64,000 bases of DNA. Source: JALEFZ01 sp039817415. Lineage in GTDB: Bacteria; Bacteroidota; Bacteroidia; J057. The notes under the pieces were generated by a model. That model was not told the DNA's origin, did no database searches, and saw nothing but the letters and a program-made list of their open reading frames with translations. How positions within the stretch are numbered: position 1 is the first letter of the stretch; each line of letters begins with the position of its first letter. Location of the stretch: assembly GCA_039817415.1 (NCBI GenBank), contig JBCBVV010000022.1, positions 1 through 64,000 of the forward strand. Reading direction: 5' to 3'. Below are positions 35,090-43,759 of this stretch, piece by piece. Both the position numbers and the translations under genes were made by a program.

Positions 35090-35782
35090 ATGAAAATAGA
35101 ATTCGTACAGTACAGAGTATTTCCGACGGAGGGAGATTTAGAGGACTTCCTCCATCTTGTGAAAAAAAAGAACATCCCTTACAAATTAGAGAAATTTGCA
35201 TCTGCAGCAGATAGTACCTTTCTAGGTCAAGCGGCCGCTAAGGAGTTTATTCTTAAAATACCGATTTCTAGGGTTGATGAGCTCAATCGTTTCCTAGAAA
35301 AAGAAGCCGAGGAATTCTTCCCCAGTTTATCCCGCGATTATTTTATGTTTCAGTCATCTAACGAAGAGTTGTTAGAGATCCTTAAAAACCCCAGAGATTG
35401 GGGAATCGAAAATGTAGTTTACGCAGGAAAAATCCTTGAGGAGCGAAACATTGGCTTTTCCCTTTCTTCCATTAAGGAGGAAGTTCGTCAACGTGAGATT
35501 GAGTTTGAAAAACCGGTTAAAGCAAATTCTGCTCTTATTTGGATGGGCTACCTTTTTTTACCCTTTTCCTATGTCATGGGTGAATCTTATGCAGGGACCC
35601 TTAGTATTTTCATTGGATTTTACCTATTCGTTACCAAAAAGAACAATTCAAAGGGCGAGTCCTTTCCTGCCTTTGATGAAAGAAGCCGATTGCATGGTAA
35701 AATCTTAATTGGGCTAGGGATTCTATTCTGGATTCTTACAAATCTCTGGTATTATGTCCTTTCGAGATACTTTTTTAATTAA
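35090..35782 (+). CDS. unknown protein with C-terminal membrane helices
   Basis: The ATG at 35090 gives 230 aa; a GTG 27 bp earlier is in frame but unlikely. About 1-135 is soluble: it starts with a V-Q-Y-R-V-F-P-T-E-G strand and contains a charged helix with E-K-E-A-E-E-F-F-P. The C-terminal ~95 residues hold three hydrophobic segments (about 140-155, 160-178 and 203-225), so the protein is anchored in the inner membrane with the N-terminal part in the cytoplasm. I recognise no family. It follows gapA but has no shared transcript, given the strong terminator. Confidence 0.68.
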   Translation: MKIEFVQYRVFPTEGDLEDFLHLVKKKNIPYKLEKFASAADSTFLGQAAAKEFILKIPISRVDELNRFLEKEAEEFFPSLSRDYFMFQSSNEELLEILKNPRDWGIENVVYAGKILEERNIGFSLSSIKEEVRQREIEFEKPVKANSALIWMGYLFLPFSYVMGESYAGTLSIFIGFYLFVTKKNNSKGESFPAFDERSRLHGKILIGLGILFWILTNLWYYVLSRYFFN

Positions 35783-35958
35783 AACTACCTTTGAGCCAAT
35801 GGGAAGTTGGGGGTGCTCCATCCAGACTGATATTGTATAAGGAACAGCTTGTTGTTCGAAACTGAGAACTGGTGGAGGTTGGTCGATTGGAAATTCTGGG
35901 GGAGAGCAGTGGGATTTGATGGATTGCTCAAACCGATGAAAGGCTAAAAAAAAGAAGC

Positions 35959-36019
35959 ACGCAACAATACGGTGGTTCCAAAACTGCCATTTGGCTGTCT
36001 CTTTCACGTATTGTTGCGT
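35959..36019 (-). repeat. 13-bp perfect inverted repeat downstream of rsfS
   Basis: ACGCAACAATACG (35959-35971) and CGTATTGTTGCGT (36007-36019) are exact inverted copies 35 nt apart. On the minus strand the second arm is followed by a T-rich tract, so this may be a large-loop terminator for rsfS. It otherwise has no coding explanation. Confidence 0.6.
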
Positions 36020-36043
36020 ACAAAATATGAGGTTTAATCAGAC

Positions 36044-36412
36044 CTAGAGGTCTTCAATCTTATCCATGTTGGCATCTCCCCACAGCGCCTCCAATCGATA
36101 AAAATCTCTTGTATCTTTTTGGAAGACGTGGACAACTACATTGACATAGTCAAGTAGGACCCATTCACCTGCGGTCAGACCTTCTTTGTTAATGGGTTTT
36201 TCAGAACCTTCTTCGCGGATGACATCCATAACAGACTCTGCCAGTGAACTTACGTGTCTGTCGGAAGTTCCTGTACAAATGACAAAATAATCCGTAATGG
36301 CACCATCCACCTCGCGGAGGTCCATCCTGACAATATTCTTTCCTTTCAGGTCCTGCAGGCCTTTGATCGCTAGATCAGTCAGAGATTTTGCATCGAGTGC
36401 GAGTTTAGTCAT
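36044..36412 (-). CDS. rsfS: ribosome silencing factor RsfS
   Basis: A 122-aa protein of the RsfS/Iojap family, which binds ribosomal protein L14 and blocks subunit joining when nutrients are scarce. Visible family features are D-Y-F-V-I-C-T-G-T-S near 41-50, the D-R-H-V-S-S-L-A segment and the C-terminal W-V-L-L-D-Y-V-N-V-V-V-H-V-F block with Y-R-L-E-x-L-W. The length is typical. It is divergent from queA. Confidence 0.95.
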   Translation of the reverse strand: MTKLALDAKSLTDLAIKGLQDLKGKNIVRMDLREVDGAITDYFVICTGTSDRHVSSLAESVMDVIREEGSEKPINKEGLTAGEWVLLDYVNVVVHVFQKDTRDFYRLEALWGDANMDKIEDL

Positions 36413-36510
36413 TCAAACAAATTAGGGTTGATAAAAGTAATTGTAGAAATTTGAGGGGTTTATCTTTCTCCTCTTATAATCAAATATAACAGAATCTTTT
36501 ATTCGAATAC

Positions 36511-37764
36511 ATGTCACGTTTTCCCCAGTATGTTCCCGAGGAACTCAAAAGCCTTCGATTAAGTGATTTTCACTATGAGCTGCCTTCAGAAAGAATAGCC
36601 AAATTTCCCTTGGAAAAAAGAGACGATTCTCAGCTGTTGGTCTATAAAGGGGGAGATATTCGTCATGAGCGCTTTTACTCCCTTGCAGATCAGTTGCCAG
36701 AAAATGGGATATTAGTTTTCAACAATACTCGAGTAGTAAAGGCACGCATGTATTTCCAGCGAGCTACGGGAGCAACGATAGAAATTCTATTGCTTTCTCC
36801 TACCCAACCACACGATATACAGATGGCTTTGCAGGCAAATGAGGAGGGGTGTTGGCATTGTGTGGTTGGTAATAAGAAACGTTGGAAAGAGAATGAGGTT
36901 TTAGAATTGCCCTTAAAAATTGAAGGGAAAGCAGAAACTATTCGAGCCTCTTGGGTTAATAAGGCTGATAATGAGGTCCGATTGAGTTGGACAGGTGAAA
37001 TGGCCTTTAGCCAAATATTGGAACATATCGGAAATTTACCCCTTCCTCCCTATTTGAACAGAGAAGCGAACGACAAGGACCTTCATCAGTACCAGACCAT
37101 TTATGCCAAACAAGAAGGAGCCGTAGCCGCACCGACCGCTGGCCTTCATTTTACCCAAGAAGTTCTTGGCTCTTTACAAGACAAAGGCATTAGAACGACA
37201 GAGGTAACCCTGCATGTTGGGGCAGGAACCTTCCTTCCCGTCAAGGAAGAAGAAGTCGCCGCTCATAATATGCATGAAGAGCAAGTCGTCCTTCAACTGG
37301 ATCAATTGAAGTTTCTTTTAGATGAAAAGGGTTCCGTGATTCCCGTCGGAACAACTGCCATGCGATTTTTAGAAAGTATCTATTTCCTAGGGGTAAAGAT
37401 TATCGAAGGGAAGGTAGAGGATTGTCAGCAGCCCTTTCATGTGGGGAGTTATGAACCCTACCAAGCGGAAAAATCGTGGCCTTCTGCCAAAGAAGCCATA
37501 CAGGCTATCATCAACCTGATGGAGAAAAAAGGCATCACTCGCTGGATAGGGGAAACGCAGATTTACATCCTCCCGTCCTATGAATTTAGAATGTGTAGAG
37601 GCATCATTACGAATTTTCATATGCCCGAAACTACCCTAATGCTCCTCGTAGCCGCCTTGGTTGGAGAGGATTGGAAAAGGATTTATCAGGAAGCCATGAA
37701 AAATGGATATCGCTTTCTGAGTTATGGAGACAGTTCTCTGTTGCTACCGAATTTACCTACTTAA
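36511..37764 (+). CDS. queA: S-adenosylmethionine:tRNA ribosyltransferase-isomerase
   Basis: An enzyme of queuosine synthesis that transfers and isomerises the ribosyl part of SAM onto preQ1 in tRNA to give epoxyqueuosine. Signatures present are F-N-N-T-R-V near 70, A-A-P-T-A-G-L-H-F-T near 205, H-V-G-A-G-T-F near 231 and N-F-H-M-P near 370. At 417 aa it is longer than the ~350 aa of E. coli QueA. The extra length sits in the middle and around 300-345, so it may be a divergent subgroup. The last 8 bp overlap the stop of the convergent DUF255 gene. Confidence 0.88.
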   Translation: MSRFPQYVPEELKSLRLSDFHYELPSERIAKFPLEKRDDSQLLVYKGGDIRHERFYSLADQLPENGILVFNNTRVVKARMYFQRATGATIEILLLSPTQPHDIQMALQANEEGCWHCVVGNKKRWKENEVLELPLKIEGKAETIRASWVNKADNEVRLSWTGEMAFSQILEHIGNLPLPPYLNREANDKDLHQYQTIYAKQEGAVAAPTAGLHFTQEVLGSLQDKGIRTTEVTLHVGAGTFLPVKEEEVAAHNMHEEQVVLQLDQLKFLLDEKGSVIPVGTTAMRFLESIYFLGVKIIEGKVEDCQQPFHVGSYEPYQAEKSWPSAKEAIQAIINLMEKKGITRWIGETQIYILPSYEFRMCRGIITNFHMPETTLMLLVAALVGEDWKRIYQEAMKNGYRFLSYGDSSLLLPNLPT

Positions 37765-39853
37765 TTAGGTCCATGGCCTTGTCAACTTCCTCTACAGGCA
37801 GTTTACATACTTTGTCTTGGCATACATAAATGAAGGTGGCTCCAGGGACAAGCTTATGTTGTAGAAGTTCTAGTTTGCCTTCTTCTTTGCCTCCTAGCAG
37901 AAAGACACCTGCATGGTATTCCTCGTTCCATGAACGAGCAAAAGATGCTGCCTGATCCCCTACCATGGCAACTTCATAGGGTGTATGAACAAAACGATTG
38001 AGTAACAAGCCATAATTCGCGAAATAGGGTCCAGCCCCTTTCATTTGAGGAAGGGCTTGTGCTAGGATTTGTTCAGCTTTTTCAAGGTAATCACCCTTAT
38101 AGAGATAAGTTCCGAGGGCAAACAAGCCCCTTCCAAAAGAAGAATTTGAAGAAGGAATGACATTGTCTTGTATTTCTCTGGAACGGGCAATCAAACTGGG
38201 GTCTTCGTCTGAGGTGTAGAAGAAGGTTCCCGTCTCCTTGTCATAAAAATGTGTGAGGGCATATTCCATCAATGCCTCCGCCTCGAATAGCCATTTTTCA
38301 TCGAAAGTTGCCTGGTACAAAGCAATAAAAGCCTCTATGGTCAAGCTGTAATCGTCTGCAAATCCATTGATGGTAGATACTTCGTCCTTGAAATTACGAT
38401 TAAGCCCTCCGTCTTTTCTTTTGGCCTTTTCGAGGATAAAGGAGGCGTTTTTTAGGGCAGCTTCAAGATAAGTTTGTTCTCCCAACGCTTGATAAGCATC
38501 CACATACCCCCTCAGCATAAGGGCATTCCAGGAAGTCAGGATTTTATCATCCAGACCTGGGCGGATTCGACTGTCCCTAGCCGCTAATAGAATTTCTTTA
38601 GATGCTGCTATGCTAGATTGAGCTTCTGGCAGGTCGATCTTAAGCTTAGCTGCCACTTCTTTTAAGTCTTCCTTTTTGAGAAGGATGTTTTTTCCTTCCC
38701 AGTTCCCTCTGCCTGAGATATTGTAGTAGGACTTGAAGAGTTCGGATTTATCTCCTAATAGACTGTCAATTTCGTTTTCTTCCCACACGTAGAATTTCCC
38801 TTCTTCACCATCGCTATCGGCATCTAAAGAAGAGTAAAACCCTCCATTTTTATGAGTCATTTCACGCGCTACCCATTCGGTGATTTCCTTTACCGCCGTC
38901 TTGAAAGAAGGATTTTTGGTCATTTGGTAAGCCTTAGCATATAGACTGACTAACTGTCCATTGTCGTACATCATTTTCTCGAAGTGGGGTACTTTCCAAT
39001 TGGGATCAGTAGAATAGCGGGCAAATCCTCCTCCAAGCTGATCGTAAATTCCTCCATCCAACATTTCCTTCAGGGTAGTTGTAACGGCCGATAATGCTTC
39101 TTGGTCGCCTGAATAGTAGTGATGTTCAAGTAAATACTGCCATACAATAGGCATCGGAAACTTCATTCTGTTGTTCAAGCCTCCTCTTTTTGTATCTATT
39201 TGAGAGATCAGGCTGTTGTAAAGGGAAGTTGTTTGGGAGGTCGTATAGCTTGAAGGCCTGGGGGCCAATTCAGCAAAGTTCATTCTGCTGATTCCCCTAG
39301 AGATGCTTTCAGCGTTTTTTTCGACTTCTTCTGGTTGTTTGTCCCTTACATCTTTGAAAAAATTGAGGACTCTTTTCCACTCTCCAGTCGGATAATAAGT
39401 GCCTGCAAAGATGGGGCGCCCATCTGGAAGGGCTATTGCATTTAAGGGCCAACCTCCCCTTTGATTGATCAACATAGCAGCATCCATGTAAATTTGATCA
39501 ATGTCTGGTCTTTCTTCTCGGTCGATCTTGATGGAGACAAAGTTGTCATTCATGAGGCGTGCGACAGAAGTATCCTCAAAGGATTCATGCTCCATAACAT
39601 GACACCAATGGCAAGCTGCATACCCGATGCTGATGATCAGGAGTTTGTCTTCCTTTTTGGCTTTTTCAAGGGCTTCTTCTCCCCACGGATACCAATTGAC
39701 TGGATTGTGGGCATGCTGAAGCAAATAGGGGCTACTGGTGTGGATGAGTTGATTGGTGAAGGCATGCTCTCCTTTGTCCATAGACTGGCGGGTCTTGTTG
39801 TTACAAGATAGGAGTAGAAGGGTGGACAGGAGCAGAAGGAATCGCCTTTTCAT
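37757..39853 (-). CDS. DUF255 thioredoxin-domain protein (YyaL-like), lipoprotein
   Basis: A 698-aa protein. The N-terminus is a short signal ending L-L-L-S-C, predicting a lipoprotein. A DUF255 thioredoxin-like domain follows (about 30-190), with N-P-V-N-W-Y-P-W and the C-H-W-C-H-V-M motif in place of C-x-x-C. The remaining ~500 residues form an (alpha/alpha)6 barrel like glycosidase or epimerase folds, with repeated W-N-A and G-G-G-F-A-R-Y-S motifs. The family is widespread (YyaL, mammalian SPATA20) with unproven function. It is transcribed alone, divergent from the CpcT-like gene. Confidence 0.87.
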   Translation of the reverse strand: MKRRFLLLLSTLLLLSCNNKTRQSMDKGEHAFTNQLIHTSSPYLLQHAHNPVNWYPWGEEALEKAKKEDKLLIISIGYAACHWCHVMEHESFEDTSVARLMNDNFVSIKIDREERPDIDQIYMDAAMLINQRGGWPLNAIALPDGRPIFAGTYYPTGEWKRVLNFFKDVRDKQPEEVEKNAESISRGISRMNFAELAPRPSSYTTSQTTSLYNSLISQIDTKRGGLNNRMKFPMPIVWQYLLEHHYYSGDQEALSAVTTTLKEMLDGGIYDQLGGGFARYSTDPNWKVPHFEKMMYDNGQLVSLYAKAYQMTKNPSFKTAVKEITEWVAREMTHKNGGFYSSLDADSDGEEGKFYVWEENEIDSLLGDKSELFKSYYNISGRGNWEGKNILLKKEDLKEVAAKLKIDLPEAQSSIAASKEILLAARDSRIRPGLDDKILTSWNALMLRGYVDAYQALGEQTYLEAALKNASFILEKAKRKDGGLNRNFKDEVSTINGFADDYSLTIEAFIALYQATFDEKWLFEAEALMEYALTHFYDKETGTFFYTSDEDPSLIARSREIQDNVIPSSNSSFGRGLFALGTYLYKGDYLEKAEQILAQALPQMKGAGPYFANYGLLLNRFVHTPYEVAMVGDQAASFARSWNEEYHAGVFLLGGKEEGKLELLQHKLVPGATFIYVCQDKVCKLPVEEVDKAMDLIK

Positions 39854-39916
39854 AGGGAATAATTTGTATGAAGATACTGGGAAAATTACTTTACCAAACC
39901 ATCAAAAACCGTTTTT

Positions 39917-40561
39917 ATGAAAGTCTATACACCTATCTTAGTTTTCGTCCTCTTGGGCTCCATGGTATTGGGATGTTCCTCCTCAGCGAAGTTAAGCCGG
40001 AATAGCAAGGACAAAGAGCTAAATGCTGTTTACAATTTGATGCAAGGCACTTTTTCTAGCAGGGAGCAAGCAGCATCCGACACTAGTTTTTTCGACATTA
40101 ACCTCGTCATGTATCCTATTTGGGAGAATCGAAAAGATGCCAAATGGCTCTATGTAGAACAAGCCGTAACACGATTTATTGACAGGCCTTATCGCCAGCG
40201 TGTCTATCGTTTGAGTTTGACAGAAGATGGCTTGGTAGAGAGTCGTGTTTATGCCCTACCTAATCCCTCAACCTATATCCACGCCTGGGATGATCTAAGG
40301 GTATTTCAAAACATCAATCCAGATTCTCTCTTGCTCAGGGAGGGGTGTTCCGTTTATTTGAAAAAAGGAAAAAATGGCTGTTTTGAGGGTGCTACGAAGG
40401 AAAATTCATGTGGGAGTACCCTAAGGGGAGCGACTTTTGCTAGTTCTGAAGTTAAGCTTTGTGCAGGGGAAGTTGTTTCCTGGGATCGAGGCTGGGATGA
40501 AGATGGGCAACAGGTGTGGGGGGCAGAAAAGGGAGGATACATCTTCAAAAAAATTCCTTAA
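39917..40561 (+). CDS. CpcT/CpeT-like lipoprotein
   Basis: A 214-aa protein with a lipoprotein signal (M-V-L-G-C, Cys20). The mature part resembles the CpcT/CpeT chromophore-lyase family: an early L-x-x-x-M-Q-G-x-F motif, a central R-P-Y-R-Q-R-V-Y-R strand near 95, and the C-terminal block with G-A-T-F-A-S-S-E-V-K and W-D-R-G-W-D-E-D-G. In cyanobacteria this barrel attaches phycobilins; nothing in this window suggests phycobiliproteins. Here it is probably a lipid-linked periplasmic binding barrel of unknown ligand. Confidence 0.75.
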   Translation: MKVYTPILVFVLLGSMVLGCSSSAKLSRNSKDKELNAVYNLMQGTFSSREQAASDTSFFDINLVMYPIWENRKDAKWLYVEQAVTRFIDRPYRQRVYRLSLTEDGLVESRVYALPNPSTYIHAWDDLRVFQNINPDSLLLREGCSVYLKKGKNGCFEGATKENSCGSTLRGATFASSEVKLCAGEVVSWDRGWDEDGQQVWGAEKGGYIFKKIP

Positions 40562-40601
40562 CAAGCCCTTTTTTCTAAAAAAATACTCGTCCAGTTTTCG
40601 G

Positions 40602-40633
40602 TTGCTGAGCGTGGCCATTTGAGCCTACATTTG
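40602..40633 (+). promoter_or_regulatory. putative promoter of ada
   Basis: TTG at 40602-40604 and TACATTTG at 40626-40633 are 21 bp apart, a full match to the Bacteroidota -7 consensus TAnnTTTG. The ada ATG is 32 bp downstream. An Ada-type regulator may bind here, but I see no clear operator. Confidence 0.6.
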
Positions 40634-40665
40634 GGTATCTTCAATTAACCATCAAATTCACCCAC

Positions 40666-41766
40666 ATGCGAATTACGGAAGCAGATACCATTTCTACTTA
40701 TTACGAAGCCTTAGTCAATCGTAAGGAAGAGTATGTCGGGATTTTTTATGTCGGGGTAAAAACTACTTCCATTTTCTGTATTCCTACCTGTCGGGCTAGA
40801 AAACCCAAGCTAGAAAATGTAGAATTCTTCACGACTTTCAAGGAGGCTATGGACAATGGGTATCGACCTTGCAAAATCTGTAAACCTACCCAGAATGCGC
40901 ATCAGGCTCCCCCACAGGTGGAAAAGGCCCTTAGCATGATCAAGGCTCAGCCCAAGCAAAAAGTTTCGGATCAGGATCTTCGCAATCAGGATATTAGCCC
41001 AGAGGTCGTCAGAAGATGGTTCAATAAAAACTACGGGATGACCTTCCAGGCCTATCAGCGGATGTATCGCATTAATTTTGCTTTTCAGGAATTAAAGAAT
41101 GGGAAAAAGGCAACTGATACAGCCTTCGATAGTGGATATGAATCCTTGAGTGGTTTTGGCTATACCTATAAAAAATTGGTAGGGAAGTCGCCCAAGAAGG
41201 GGAAAGAACCTCAAGTCATTTTGATGGATAGGCTCACTACTCCTTTGGGGCCGATGTTTATGGCTGCAACCGAAAAAGGGCTTTGTTTATTAGAATTTGT
41301 AGACCGAAGGATGCTGGAGACGGAATTTATGGAGCTCCAAAAGCTGTTGCATGCAAGAATCATGGTGGGGGAGAATGCACATATCAAACAAGGGAAAAAG
41401 GAATTGCAAGAATATTTTGAAGGCAAAAGGGAGCACTTTGAAGTAGCTTTAGACTATCCCGGAACTGAATTCCAACAATCCGTTTGGCAAGGACTTTTGG
41501 ATATTCCTTATGGAACCACCTCCTCCTATCAAGAGCAAGCCGAAGCGCTAAAAAAACCTAATGCTATTCGCGCCATGGCCTCAGCCAATGGGTGTAACCG
41601 AATCGCCATTATCATTCCTTGCCATCGTGTTATTGGGAAGGACAATAAGTTAAGAGGCTATGGAGGGGGATTGGAAAGAAAGAGATGGTTGCTGGAGCAT
41701 GAACTTCGTACGGCTGGAAACCTAGACCATCCGATATGGAAGAAACAGGGGGAATTATTTAAGTAG
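40666..41766 (+). CDS. ada: Ada: three-domain DNA methyltransferase and regulator
   Basis: A 366-aa protein with the full Ada architecture. The N-terminal zinc domain has the four cysteines Cys38, Cys42, Cys69 and Cys72; Cys38 is the likely methylphosphotriester acceptor. An AraC-like helix-turn-helix follows (about 85-175). The C-terminal O6-methylguanine methyltransferase domain has the active I-P-C-H-R-V motif with Cys319. It repairs alkylated DNA and, when methylated, activates its own and related genes in the E. coli paradigm. A DinB-fold gene follows 76 bp downstream. No alkA or alkB is in the window. Confidence 0.95.
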   Translation: MRITEADTISTYYEALVNRKEEYVGIFYVGVKTTSIFCIPTCRARKPKLENVEFFTTFKEAMDNGYRPCKICKPTQNAHQAPPQVEKALSMIKAQPKQKVSDQDLRNQDISPEVVRRWFNKNYGMTFQAYQRMYRINFAFQELKNGKKATDTAFDSGYESLSGFGYTYKKLVGKSPKKGKEPQVILMDRLTTPLGPMFMAATEKGLCLLEFVDRRMLETEFMELQKLLHARIMVGENAHIKQGKKELQEYFEGKREHFEVALDYPGTEFQQSVWQGLLDIPYGTTSSYQEQAEALKKPNAIRAMASANGCNRIAIIIPCHRVIGKDNKLRGYGGGLERKRWLLEHELRTAGNLDHPIWKKQGELFK

Positions 41767-41842
41767 TGAATGTAGCTCTTTACCTGTACAAGAATTCCTC
41801 TTACCTTCATCTGAATCAAACTACTTGCCTAATTGCACACAG

Positions 41843-42367
41843 ATGAAACAGATTCCTTGGTTTGAGCGGAAATTTGACTTCGCTTCCAAACAAAATTTTT
41901 TCCCTGCCATCATAGAAAGGCTTGAAGGGGCACCCATCCGCCTAGCCTATAAACTTCAGCACATTCCAGAGGAGGTAAGAACCAAGCGTTTTCAGGACAA
42001 ATGGTCTATCCAAGAGAATGTAGGCCATTTGCTTGATTTGGAGCCCTTATGGCAAGGTCGCTTGCAAGATATTTTACAATGGAAAACCTTCCTGCGAGAT
42101 GCTGATTTGTCCAACCTACTCACCCATCAAGCGGATCATAATCACATCTCGTACAAAAAACTTCTCGCGGATTTTGCAAAAGCTAGGCGAAGAACGGTTC
42201 AACTTCTTTCCTCCCTTGATGAAGGACAAATTTTCATGCATGCCCTTCATCCCCGTTTGAAGGTTCCTATGAGAACAATGGACCTTTTCCTCTTTGTCGC
42301 CGAGCATGATGACCATCATATGGCAAGAATGACAGAAATCCAACGTGAACTTTCACGTGTTGGTTAA
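41843..42367 (+). CDS. DinB-superfamily four-helix protein
   Basis: From the ATG at 41843 the protein has 174 aa; a TTG 18 bp earlier is in frame but unlikely. The metal-binding histidines of the DinB/YfiT fold are visible in N-V-G-H-L-L-D-L near 52, and in A-E-H-D-D-H-H near 158-164 with the usual H-x-x-R-M-T-E-I tail. Such proteins are often thiol or S-transferases, or unassigned. The gene follows ada on the same strand, which fits a stress-response unit, but that is only inferred from position. Confidence 0.82.
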   Translation: MKQIPWFERKFDFASKQNFFPAIIERLEGAPIRLAYKLQHIPEEVRTKRFQDKWSIQENVGHLLDLEPLWQGRLQDILQWKTFLRDADLSNLLTHQADHNHISYKKLLADFAKARRRTVQLLSSLDEGQIFMHALHPRLKVPMRTMDLFLFVAEHDDHHMARMTEIQRELSRVG

Positions 42368-42399
42368 CGTATTCCTAGGCTCATTTTATTCACACACCT

Positions 42400-42687
42400 A
42401 TGTCAAAAGATGAAAAAATATTGACCCTTCATCCAGAAGGAAAATCGGGGGTAAATATCCTCAAAAGAAGATATGATGCCATACGCTCCTATATTCTTGA
42501 TACCTTGAAAAAGGAAGGACAAATTACCTATAAGGAGCTTACTGAATGGGCCAATAAGGATCTCTCCGATTCCTTTGATGGAAATGTTAACTGGTATATT
42601 GTATCTGTTAAATTGGACCTTGAGGCAAGAGGAGAAATTGAAAGGATACCCAAAACCAGCCCTCATCAAATAAGATTAAAGCCATAA
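42400..42687 (+). CDS. conserved small protein, winged-helix-like (possibly DUF6958)
   Basis: A 95-aa protein starting near L-H-P-E-G-K-S-G-V-N-I with helix-rich middle residues and ending W-Y-I-V-S-V-K-L-D-L-E-A-R-G-E-I. The order helix, helix, beta hairpin with the K-L-D-L-E-A-R-G-E-I-E-R motif resembles a winged helix, and the whole fits what I remember of DUF6958; I hold that assignment lightly. It is followed after 3 bp by the next small gene and the pair is likely one transcript. Confidence 0.65.
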   Translation: MSKDEKILTLHPEGKSGVNILKRRYDAIRSYILDTLKKEGQITYKELTEWANKDLSDSFDGNVNWYIVSVKLDLEARGEIERIPKTSPHQIRLKP

Positions 42688-42690
42688 GTT

Positions 42691-42942
42691 ATGAGTGTGG
42701 ATCCAAAATGGTCTGTTCTTCAACAGGCACTGTATTACGATCAACAAGGGGATTGGCATCAAGCCCATGATCTGGTAGATGGGATGGAAGGCAAAAAAGC
42801 AGCACATATTCATGCTTATTTGCATCGAAAAGAAGGGGATGCCTGGAACGCACGCTATTGGTATAACAGGGCGGATCAACCTGTTTTTGAGGGAAGTCTT
42901 GAGGAGGAATGGGAGAAGCTTTGGAATAGATACAGTACATAA
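42691..42942 (+). CDS. conserved small protein, 83 aa
   Basis: An 83-aa protein of helix pairs: Q-A-L-Y-Y-D-Q-Q-G-D-W near 12-22, A-H-I-H-A-Y-L-H-R-K-E-G-D near 37-49 and W-N-A-R-Y-W-Y-N-R-A near 51-60. The regular spacing and conserved-looking aromatic residues suggest a single TPR-like helical hairpin unit, and I remember similar unassigned proteins in Bacteroidota and cyanobacteria. It starts 3 bp after its neighbour. Confidence 0.68.
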   Translation: MSVDPKWSVLQQALYYDQQGDWHQAHDLVDGMEGKKAAHIHAYLHRKEGDAWNARYWYNRADQPVFEGSLEEEWEKLWNRYST

Positions 42943-42999
42943 GGATATCCGCACTATATCACGTATTTTGACTACATAACAACATAAAACAGACCTATC

Positions 43000-43488
43000 A
43001 TGAAAACTTTAATGTATCCCATCTTGGGCTTTGTAATCCTTTTGATGACGGGATTTGCTCCCGCTTCTTCTCCAGTTACTTCGGCAGACTTCATCGATTT
43101 TTATGGCAAAGACCAGAACGAGTCTCTAGATGCCTTGATTGCAACTGTTTTAGAGAACGAAAAGACCCCCGTTCTGTATTTTTCTGCGACATGGTGTGGC
43201 CCATGTAAACGCTTCAAGAAAAGTTTGGTAGATGCCAAAATGATAGAAGCGCTTCAAGAAGCTACTTTGATCATGGTGGATGTCGACAAAGCCATGAGAG
43301 ATAATAATGAGGTTAACAGTGGATTGACCAAACGCTTCGGGATAACTTCCATTCCAACCTTTATAAAAATTGATCAGAAGTTGAATATGTTGGCCAAAGT
43401 AGGAGGTGAAGCTTGGGAAGAGGATATTCCAGAAAATATGGCCCCAGTTATGAAGGAATTCTTGAATGGCACCAAGTTCAACAGGTAA
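43000..43488 (+). CDS. secreted thioredoxin-family protein
   Basis: A 162-aa protein with a signal peptide (about 1-22). The thioredoxin motif A-T-W-C-G-P-C-K has Cys66 and Cys69, and the cis-proline loop S-I-P-T lies near residue 118. It is shorter than the secreted thioredoxin at 7602-8783 and has no C-terminal helical part. A periplasmic disulfide reductase role is inferred. A strong terminator follows. Confidence 0.88.
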   Translation: MKTLMYPILGFVILLMTGFAPASSPVTSADFIDFYGKDQNESLDALIATVLENEKTPVLYFSATWCGPCKRFKKSLVDAKMIEALQEATLIMVDVDKAMRDNNEVNSGLTKRFGITSIPTFIKIDQKLNMLAKVGGEAWEEDIPENMAPVMKEFLNGTKFNR

Positions 43489-43560
43489 TGAATAGGTAGA
43501 TTCCTGAGAAAAATCGACTTTTATCATCAATTGTAGGGAATATCTGACCTATGAGGCTAA

Positions 43561-43598
43561 GAAGGCTGATTCTAGTGAAAGAATCAGCCTTCTTTTTT
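43561..43598 (+). terminator. terminator of the secreted thioredoxin gene
   Basis: A perfect 12-bp stem (43561-43572 with 43581-43592, 8-nt loop) is followed by six T. This is the strongest hairpin in the window. Confidence 0.92.
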
Positions 43599-43675
43599 GA
43601 TCATTTTTCTTGTTTCGAATGATTGTGAGATGTTTTTATCTCTGATTATGAGGGGTTTAAATATTTTATAGATTG

Positions 43676-43695
43676 AATATTTTGCATGAAATATT
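43676..43695. promoter_or_regulatory. 7-bp inverted repeat upstream of the glycine-rich gene
   Basis: AATATTT (43676-43682) and AAATATT (43689-43695) are inverted copies 6 nt apart in an AT-rich stretch about 65 bp before the ATG. It could be an operator or part of the promoter. The support is only the symmetry. Confidence 0.3.
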
Positions 43696-43759
43696 AAATG
43701 AGTTTGAATCTTGTTGAGTCTAGCGCTATAGGGGAAATTTGTGTCAAATCAATTCCCCC

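Noticed and set aside
35723..36007. 94-residue minus-strand open frame between the membrane protein gene and rsfS
   Set aside because: It starts at a GTG inside the inverted repeat, overlaps the end of the plus-strand gene by 60 bp and has no recognisable structure.
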